Part shown: piece by piece, positions 6,601-9,919 of the stretch
Layout of the letters: every line of letters starts with the position of its first letter
Numbering within the stretch: position 1 is the first letter of the stretch
Source: Methanobacteriota archaeon
GTDB taxonomy: Archaea > Thermoplasmatota > Thermoplasmata > RBG-16-68-12
Direction: 5' to 3'
Length of the DNA: 9,919 nt
Assembly (NCBI GenBank): GCA_005879065.1
Contig: VBLU01000158.1
Location: 1-9,919, forward strand
Position numbers and translations under genes: made by a program
The notes under the pieces: generated by a model
What the model was told of the DNA's origin: nothing
The model's database searches: none
What the model saw: only the letters and a program-made list of their open reading frames with translations

Positions 6601-8123
6601 AATTCTTCCGCGGGAAGCAGTACCGCCAGGCCATCGCGACGGCCCTCCAGAGCGAGGCGGAGGCGGAACGGATCAGCCTCCAGCAGGCGATCGCGAAGCA
6701 GGCCGTCGACAGCGTGGAGGGCAAGCTCCGCGCGCTCGGCAAGGGATCCGAGCTGGTTGTCGGCTTCGTTGCCGACAGCCGCAAGGCGTACTCGGACGGC
6801 GACTACGTCAAGGCGCTGGACACGGCGATCCACGCATCCGATTCCATCGCGGACCTGCGTGTCCTGCTCGAAGAGGTCGCGGAGGTCCGCGAGAAGGCCC
6901 GGGAGCTCCTGCAGGTCTTCGCCGACGTTGGGGCCGACGCCACGAAGTTCGAGAGGTCATTCCAAGAAGGGGAGGCCGCCTTCGAGATCGGCGAGGTCGA
7001 GCGGTCCCGCGCCGCGTTCACGGACGGCATCGAGTGGGGCCAAAACCTCCTCGGTGCACACCTGCGCGACGAACTCGCGAAGGGCGAGGCCCTCATCGAC
7101 ATGTGCCGCAAGATGGACGTCGATCCGACCGGGGCCCAGAACAAGTTCGCGGAAGCGAAGGTCCAAATCACGTCGGAACGTTTCCGAGAGGCGGCCGCCA
7201 GCATCCGTGCCGCCCGAGACGAGGCCAGCACGGCGCTTACGGCGAAACTGAACCGCGCCCTCCAGGACGCGGCCGACAACGTCGCCCACGCGAAGAAGCT
7301 CGGTTCCGACTCCCGGGACGCGGAAGCCCTTCTCCGTCAAGCGAACGACCGCATTTTGCACGGGGAGTACGACCGCGCGATGGACGTCGTGAACAACGCC
7401 CTGGAACGGGTGGAATCCGCCAAGGTCATCGAGAAGCGGTTCATCGATCTCACGTTCAAGGCCGAGACGACGATCCGGAACGGGCGCAAGTTCGGCATCG
7501 ACATGAAGGCCGCGGAAGGCAAGTTGGCCCAAGCGGTCCAGCTCCGCAAGTCCGACTTCGCCGAGGCCACCCGGGCCGCCGAAGAGGCATACCGGATCGC
7601 ATGGGAGGCGACCGAGGCCTTCGCCCCGAGCATGCGGGGTTTCCTCGACGTCGTCGCAGCGCGCCTGAACGAATGGGCGGACGCGACCCTCACGGTCGAG
7701 AATGAGGGAAAGGGGGCCGCGAAGGATGTGCGCGTCCGGATCCTGGGCGACGCGGAGACGGAAGGCCTCCAGGAGCTGCCCGCGGTCCGCGCCCGCGCCC
7801 AGGAGGTCCTCAAGTTCCGGCTCAAGATGACCGCCCCGGGATCCGTGCCGCTCGCGATCCAGATCGTCTCGCACCGCGTGTTCGACTCGAAGGAATACAC
7901 CCAGGAGATGATCGCCCAGATCGACGTCTCCGAGGTCGGGGCGGAAAAGGCGAAGCGCCTCGTCGCGGACCTGGAGACGCGATGCCCGATCTGCAAGGGC
8001 CTCATCAAGAAGGGATTCAAAGTCACCCGGTGCGGTTGCGGCCGCGACTTCCACGAATTGTGCGCGAGCCGCGTCGGCCGGTGCCCGGTGTGCTTCCGAG
8101 GGCTCCAGGGCGCCAGCGATTGA
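3636..8123 (+). CDS. Giant alpha-helical repeat protein with CARDB/Ig-like segment and C-terminal RING-like zinc finger, function unknown
   Basis: I do not recognise a named family for this 1495-aa protein. Residues 26 to about 1333 are a tandem array of about 21 helical units with a 62-64 residue period. Residues about 1348-1432 look beta-rich, starting TLTVENEGKGAAKDVRVRI, like CARDB or other Ig-type domains of archaeal proteins. A short helix follows, then eight zinc-ligand candidates (C1450, C1453, C1466, C1468, H1473, C1476, C1483, C1486), a RING-like cross-brace pattern. Only one other cysteine was found (in IDMCRK, near residue 1157). No signal peptide or membrane helix is visible, so I infer a cytoplasmic rod or solenoid with a protein-binding tip. 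It could act as a scaffold, as a partner of the neighbouring condensin, or in a ubiquitin-like pathway as some prokaryotic RING proteins may do. None of these is shown by the sequence. It has its own TATA promoter, and its stop directly abuts that of hutH. Confidence 0.93.
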   Translation: MSGYLRDNALRKHLDEKVKETARTRQAAEDGLRAAQDMLDQARRVDTNVAEAERALAEASAAMVAKDYKVAVDKSAEALERGRRSYRERARGIVDSSAALGRLAKELGADLAETESTLAKAEGALAAEDLGGAIDHAKKAWKRSEKILQEHLSSSFSKAQALILSAKNMSRDVAHIEDLLSRARSAMENNDFQSALDFTKEGLDTIREDMTAAMTREIRVAEDLVRTAAELGADTTKPANLIERARGDMANLDFEKAKNALNQSRAESEKALQRSLDGRASDFSRIIQEARAIGADPSAAQEVFTRAESAIKKGSYQEGAQLAKQGFQAVQQAQFQRVVAVLGTSREKFAAAANMGVDLKGPFEDLSTAREAVRRGAFQEAIAHAKRADVAVDAILDRYRKVETRLKELHRSFAEVEGFGVQTVRARKFSEAARQAYQERNPAEVEKAVQSAYDELRRAERERVLEAIERAEFILTLGEQNAVDLSEPSKLLQEAIVATKSDDYRHALDLTTILQAKAERRLAELAARQISTLRTSLPHLGDESGSLKALVNRADASMASQDFEGAFKAVAEGQRLVESRVRTRAEEIVADLALAVRVGVDVGANVTALEALHRELNAYLGGGQVAEIVATRDKATAALAGITDTLVSLVRGRIGTAQGLKIEVDDLNDLVRRARMAFGVQNYHEGLRLLNDGNERASKASAMHRQAYNAIATAAAFVAEAKKRNVDVSKVVEMLVDAKKAFEQLDLERAVELAGAARTETDKLTVLYSSAQKILSSRARLELAERLGIAAPHLRQVFADAKEAMKAKDYDKALAFAQRTEDEFTALIKARLASSLMASEALLGSLEGVDLAGSSDTLVRARGHLEAGEVEQAAELSLQLKSQLDTRKRQGDETEAALRQIQDILADAEAMNAPLERTRALFESAERAHRLGQFDEALDIVAQADVEATKERDQTIAAMMKRFEESVLRAKREGTDTRSAEKLFERAREFFRGKQYRQAIATALQSEAEAERISLQQAIAKQAVDSVEGKLRALGKGSELVVGFVADSRKAYSDGDYVKALDTAIHASDSIADLRVLLEEVAEVREKARELLQVFADVGADATKFERSFQEGEAAFEIGEVERSRAAFTDGIEWGQNLLGAHLRDELAKGEALIDMCRKMDVDPTGAQNKFAEAKVQITSERFREAAASIRAARDEASTALTAKLNRALQDAADNVAHAKKLGSDSRDAEALLRQANDRILHGEYDRAMDVVNNALERVESAKVIEKRFIDLTFKAETTIRNGRKFGIDMKAAEGKLAQAVQLRKSDFAEATRAAEEAYRIAWEATEAFAPSMRGFLDVVAARLNEWADATLTVENEGKGAAKDVRVRILGDAETEGLQELPAVRARAQEVLKFRLKMTAPGSVPLAIQIVSHRVFDSKEYTQEMIAQIDVSEVGAEKAKRLVADLETRCPICKGLIKKGFKVTRCGCGRDFHELCASRVGRCPVCFRGLQGASD
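3711..7634 (+). repeat. About 21 tandem protein repeats of 62-64 residues
   Basis: Each unit has a long charged helix, a short loop ending (G/x)(A/V/I)D, a second helix with a conserved small or Leu/Ala pattern, a turn with D/N-Y/F, and a third helix rich in Ala (for example DYDKALAFAQ, DFQSALDF, QYRQAIATA). The loop Asp falls at residues 46, 110, 172, 234, 296 and 358, and again at 1101, 1163, 1225 and 1289. That is exactly 62 residues for most steps and 64 for a few. The turn residue recurs at 67, 129, 191, 253 and 315. The pattern is TPR-like in its last two helices but longer than the 34-residue TPR. The repeats are divergent at the DNA level, so the array is old and not a recent tandem expansion. 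Confidence 0.85.
7983..8093 (+). other. RING-like binuclear zinc finger coding segment
   Basis: The ligand spacing is C-x2-C-x12-C-x-C-x4-H-x2-C-x6-C-x2-C, with CPIC at the start, CGCGRDFHELC in the middle and CPVC at the end. This is close to the RING pattern but has Cys at the fourth ligand and a four-residue gap before the His. Prokaryotic RING and related treble-clef fingers are known from comparative work. A double zinc ribbon is the main alternative. Metal binding is inferred from the residues. Confidence 0.75.
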
Positions 8124-8126
8124 TCA
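8121..8126. other. Zero-gap convergent stop codons (TGATCA)
   Basis: The TGA of the giant gene (8121-8123) is followed at once by TCA, the complement of the hutH TGA (8124-8126). No intergenic base is left for a terminator, so each transcript must end inside the opposing gene or overlap it. Confidence 0.95.
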
Positions 8127-9644
8127 GGCGAGTCGACCCGCGACGGTTTCCACGGCCTCGAGCAGCTCGCCACTCGCCATCCACTCTAGGATCCGGTTCG
8201 CATCCGGGGCGAGAGAACGGTCGTCGACCAGGGCCGGGATCTGGGAACGGACGAATTCGTGAGCGGCCCGAGGCCCGACGCCAGGGCGCAGCGGCTGGAG
8301 GAACTCGAGGCCCTGGGCCGCCGCCAGGAACTCCAACGCCACGACCCGGGCGGCGTTCTCGAGCGACTGCCGGGCCTTGAGGGCGGCCGACATGCCCATC
8401 GGCACGAAGTCCTCCTGGTTCGCCGACGTCGGGATCGAGTCCGCGGACGCCGGATGAGCGAGCACCTTGTTGTCGCTCGCGTAGCCCGCGGCCACGTACT
8501 GCACGATCATCATGCCGGAGTTCAGCCCGCCCTTCCGGGTGAGGAACGGTGGCAATTCGCTCAGTCGGGTGTCGACGAGCCGTGCGATCCTTCGCTCGGA
8601 GAAGCCTGCGAGGACGGACATGGCCAGGGCGACATGGTCCAGGGCCATCGCGAGCGCCTGGGCATGGAAGTTCCCTCCGCTCACGCTCGTCCCCTCCGGG
8701 AAAATGAGCGGGTTGTCCGTCGCGGCGTTCATCTCGATCCGCAGGGACGCCGCCGCATTTTCGAGGGCGGCCCGGACGGCCCCGAGGACCTGGGGGATGC
8801 ACCGCAGCGTGTAGGGATCCTGCACCTTGTGCGGACCCTTGTGGGAGGGGATGATCTCGCTCCGCCTCAGCAGACGTCGGAGGTTCGCCGCGACCTCCCG
8901 CGCGCCCGGTTGCGGCTTCAGCCCGACCAGCCGGTCGTCGAACGGCTTCGGCGAGCCCCTCAGGGCCTCGAAGGACATGGAGGCGGCCACCTGCGCGTCC
9001 TTCAACAATCGCAGGCCGTCCTTCACTAACAGGGCACCGACGGCAGCCATCACCGACGTCCCGTTGATGATCGCCAACCCTTCTTTGGACTGCAGGACGA
9101 GGGGGGACAGGTTCGCCTTGGCGAGGGCCTTCTCCCCGGGCAGGATCTGTCCATCGACCTCCGCGTCGCCTTCGCCAATCAGTACGAGGCCCATGTGGGC
9201 CAGGGGAGCCAGGTCGCCGCTCGCACCGAGCGAGCCGCGGGACGGGATCACCGGATGGACGCCGCGGTTCAGGAACTCCAGGAGGCGGGTCACGAGGATC
9301 CGACGGACGCCGGAGTAGCCCATCGCGAGCGTGTTCGCCCGGAGAAGGAGTGCGGCCCGCACCTCGTCCTTCCGGAGGGGCGGGCCCTGGCCGATCGCAT
9401 GGCTTCGCAGCAGGTTGAGCTGCAACGCGCGGACGTCCGCGTCCGAGATGGCGACGTTCGCCAGCTCCCCGAAACCTGTCTTGATGCCGTAGGCGAGCGT
9501 GCCCTTGGCGACGACCTTCTCGAGGGCGCGACGGCTCGCGTCGACGCGCTTTGCGGCGGCCGGGGCGAGTCGCACGGGCTCCCCTTTGCGGGCGACGGCG
9601 ATCACGTCATCAAGGTCGAGGGACCGGCCGTCGATCGAACGCAT
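8124..9644 (-). CDS. hutH: Histidine ammonia-lyase
   Basis: HutH removes ammonia from L-histidine to give trans-urocanate, the first step of histidine degradation, in the cytoplasm. From the ATG at 9642-9644 the protein is 506 aa, the usual length. The MIO cofactor triad Ala141-Ser142-Gly143 lies in GSLGASGDLAPLAHM. Other expected residues are Tyr52 in YGIKTGFG, His82 in RSHAIGQG, Gln275-Asp-Pro-Tyr278 and Arg281 in QDPYTLR, SGGNFHAQ, and Glu411 in SANQEDF. All are within 1-3 positions of the Pseudomonas HutH numbering. A TTG at 9704 would add 20 residues, but it lies upstream of the TATA box and the extension is unlike the family, so ATG is preferred. There is no clear Shine-Dalgarno, which fits a near-leaderless message. 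Small variations are Lys in YGIKTGFG (often Asn) and Phe in QEDF (often His). Tyrosine or phenylalanine ammonia-lyase is less likely because of the histidine-type Gln-Asp-Pro-Tyr and Gln-Glu-Asp contexts. No hutU, hutI or hutG is visible here. Confidence 0.95.
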   Translation of the reverse strand: MRSIDGRSLDLDDVIAVARKGEPVRLAPAAAKRVDASRRALEKVVAKGTLAYGIKTGFGELANVAISDADVRALQLNLLRSHAIGQGPPLRKDEVRAALLLRANTLAMGYSGVRRILVTRLLEFLNRGVHPVIPSRGSLGASGDLAPLAHMGLVLIGEGDAEVDGQILPGEKALAKANLSPLVLQSKEGLAIINGTSVMAAVGALLVKDGLRLLKDAQVAASMSFEALRGSPKPFDDRLVGLKPQPGAREVAANLRRLLRRSEIIPSHKGPHKVQDPYTLRCIPQVLGAVRAALENAAASLRIEMNAATDNPLIFPEGTSVSGGNFHAQALAMALDHVALAMSVLAGFSERRIARLVDTRLSELPPFLTRKGGLNSGMMIVQYVAAGYASDNKVLAHPASADSIPTSANQEDFVPMGMSAALKARQSLENAARVVALEFLAAAQGLEFLQPLRPGVGPRAAHEFVRSQIPALVDDRSLAPDANRILEWMASGELLEAVETVAGRLA

Positions 9645-9671
9645 GGAGACCGCCGCGGCATCCCGGTTCCG

Positions 9672-9679
9672 CGATATAG
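9672..9679 (-). promoter_or_regulatory. TATA box of hutH
   Basis: On the minus strand the bases read ACTATATC, preceded by CCAGA, in otherwise GC-rich DNA. Its centre lies about 31 bases before the hutH ATG. With normal archaeal spacing the transcript would start only a few bases before the ATG, which explains the absent Shine-Dalgarno. Confidence 0.6.
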
Positions 9680-9705
9680 TTCTGGCGCGCACTCCTTCGA
9701 ACAAA

Positions 9706-9713
9706 CCTTAAGG
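9706..9713. promoter_or_regulatory. Palindrome CCTTAAGG between hutH and the next gene
   Basis: A perfect 8-bp palindrome lies about 30 bases upstream of the hutH TATA box. It could be an operator for hutH, or a weak TATA-like element for a rightward gene, since it also sits about 30 bases before a GTG at 9741. An 8-bp palindrome can occur by chance. Confidence 0.25.
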
Positions 9714-9740
9714 GGCCTCCCGTCCTGAAACGGTCTCGCC

Positions 9741-9919
9741 GTGCCAAGGAAACGCGCTGCGGGGGCCGTCCCGGAACCGCCATGGAGCTACGCTCCCTCC
9801 GAGGTCGCGGCCTGGATGGCCTCGACGGCGGGTCCCCGTCGTCGCGGATCCTCCTCCCGCCGCCAGGTTCGCGTGAAGGGCTTCGTTGGCGAATGCCCGA
9901 TGTCGGCCGAACAGAGATT
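9741..9919 (+). CDS. Possible start of a rightward gene, cut by the window end (unrecognised)
   Basis: A GTG opens a frame of 59 full codons with no stop before the window edge, starting MPRKRAAGAVPEPPWSYAPS. It is basic and Pro/Arg-rich and matches no family I know. The TATA-like palindrome at 9706-9713 would suit a near-leaderless start. The complementary strand has an equally open frame sharing the same wobble positions, so base composition does not decide between them. At most one of the two is likely to be real. Confidence 0.25.
   Translation, partial: MPRKRAAGAVPEPPWSYAPSEVAAWMASTAGPRRRGSSSRRQVRVKGFVGECPMSAEQR
9788..9919 (-). CDS. Possible 3' end of a leftward gene upstream of hutH (unrecognised)
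   Basis: Reading leftward from the window edge there are 43 open codons ending in a TAG at 9790-9788, with the tail RRRGPAVEAIQAATSEGA. If real, it would be the C-terminus of a gene lying 143 bp upstream of hutH on the same strand. I do not recognise it as urocanase, imidazolonepropionase or any other histidine-utilisation enzyme. It competes with the rightward candidate on the other strand. Confidence 0.25.
   Translation of the reverse strand, partial: NLCSADIGHSPTKPFTRTWRREEDPRRRGPAVEAIQAATSEGA

Noticed and set aside
6957..8054. 365-aa open frame on the - strand
   Set aside because: It is a complementary-strand shadow of the repeat array and zinc-finger region, with no plausible start context or recognisable motif.
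8259..9029. 256-aa + strand frame opposite hutH
   Set aside because: It is a shadow of hutH, whose catalytic motifs are all present on the other strand.
8124..9704. Longer hutH starting at TTG 9704 (526 aa)
   Set aside because: The added 20 residues precede the normal HutH opening (SIDGRSLDLDDV), and that start would lie upstream of the TATA box.

Overview
This GC-rich window looks archaeal, most likely from a GC-rich member of the Thermoplasmatota. The lineage is an inference. The evidence is: TATA-box promoters in the two clear intergenic gaps (3551-3558 on the + strand, 9672-9679 on the - strand); a Shine-Dalgarno sequence complementary to the archaeal 16S tail before scpA; a short-leader or leaderless start for hutH; and an SMC-ScpA-ScpB gene set. 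There is no rRNA, tRNA, CRISPR array or insertion sequence.

Region 1 (1-3467, +) is a condensin operon. It holds the C-terminal part of smc (hinge, return coiled coil, ABC-type C-terminal head), then scpA and scpB. Each junction is a 4-bp ATGA overlap with a good ribosome binding site, as expected for co-translated subunits of one chromosome-organising complex. scpA as written contains an apparent +1 frameshift near 2562. Its first 175 codons and its last 93 codons lie in different frames. The first frame happens to stay open into scpB, so a naive ORF call gives a false 476-aa ScpA-ScpB fusion.

Region 2 (3468-8123, +) is a 168-bp gap with a TATA box, followed by one 1495-aa gene. The protein is a very regular alpha-helical repeat array of about 21 units with a 62-64 residue period. 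It ends in a beta-rich CARDB/Ig-like segment and a C-terminal RING-like binuclear zinc finger. No signal peptide or membrane segment is visible. I cannot name it, and it is the best candidate here for an undescribed function: possibly a long cytoplasmic scaffold beside the condensin operon.

Region 3 (8124-9644, -) is hutH, histidine ammonia-lyase, complete and with the expected catalytic residues. It converges tail to tail with the giant gene with no spacer at all (TGA directly followed by TCA). Its promoter lies at 9672-9679.

Region 4 (9645-9919) holds the hutH promoter, a small palindrome and the edge of an unresolved neighbouring gene. Two overlapping open frames, one per strand, run off the window end, and I cannot choose between them.
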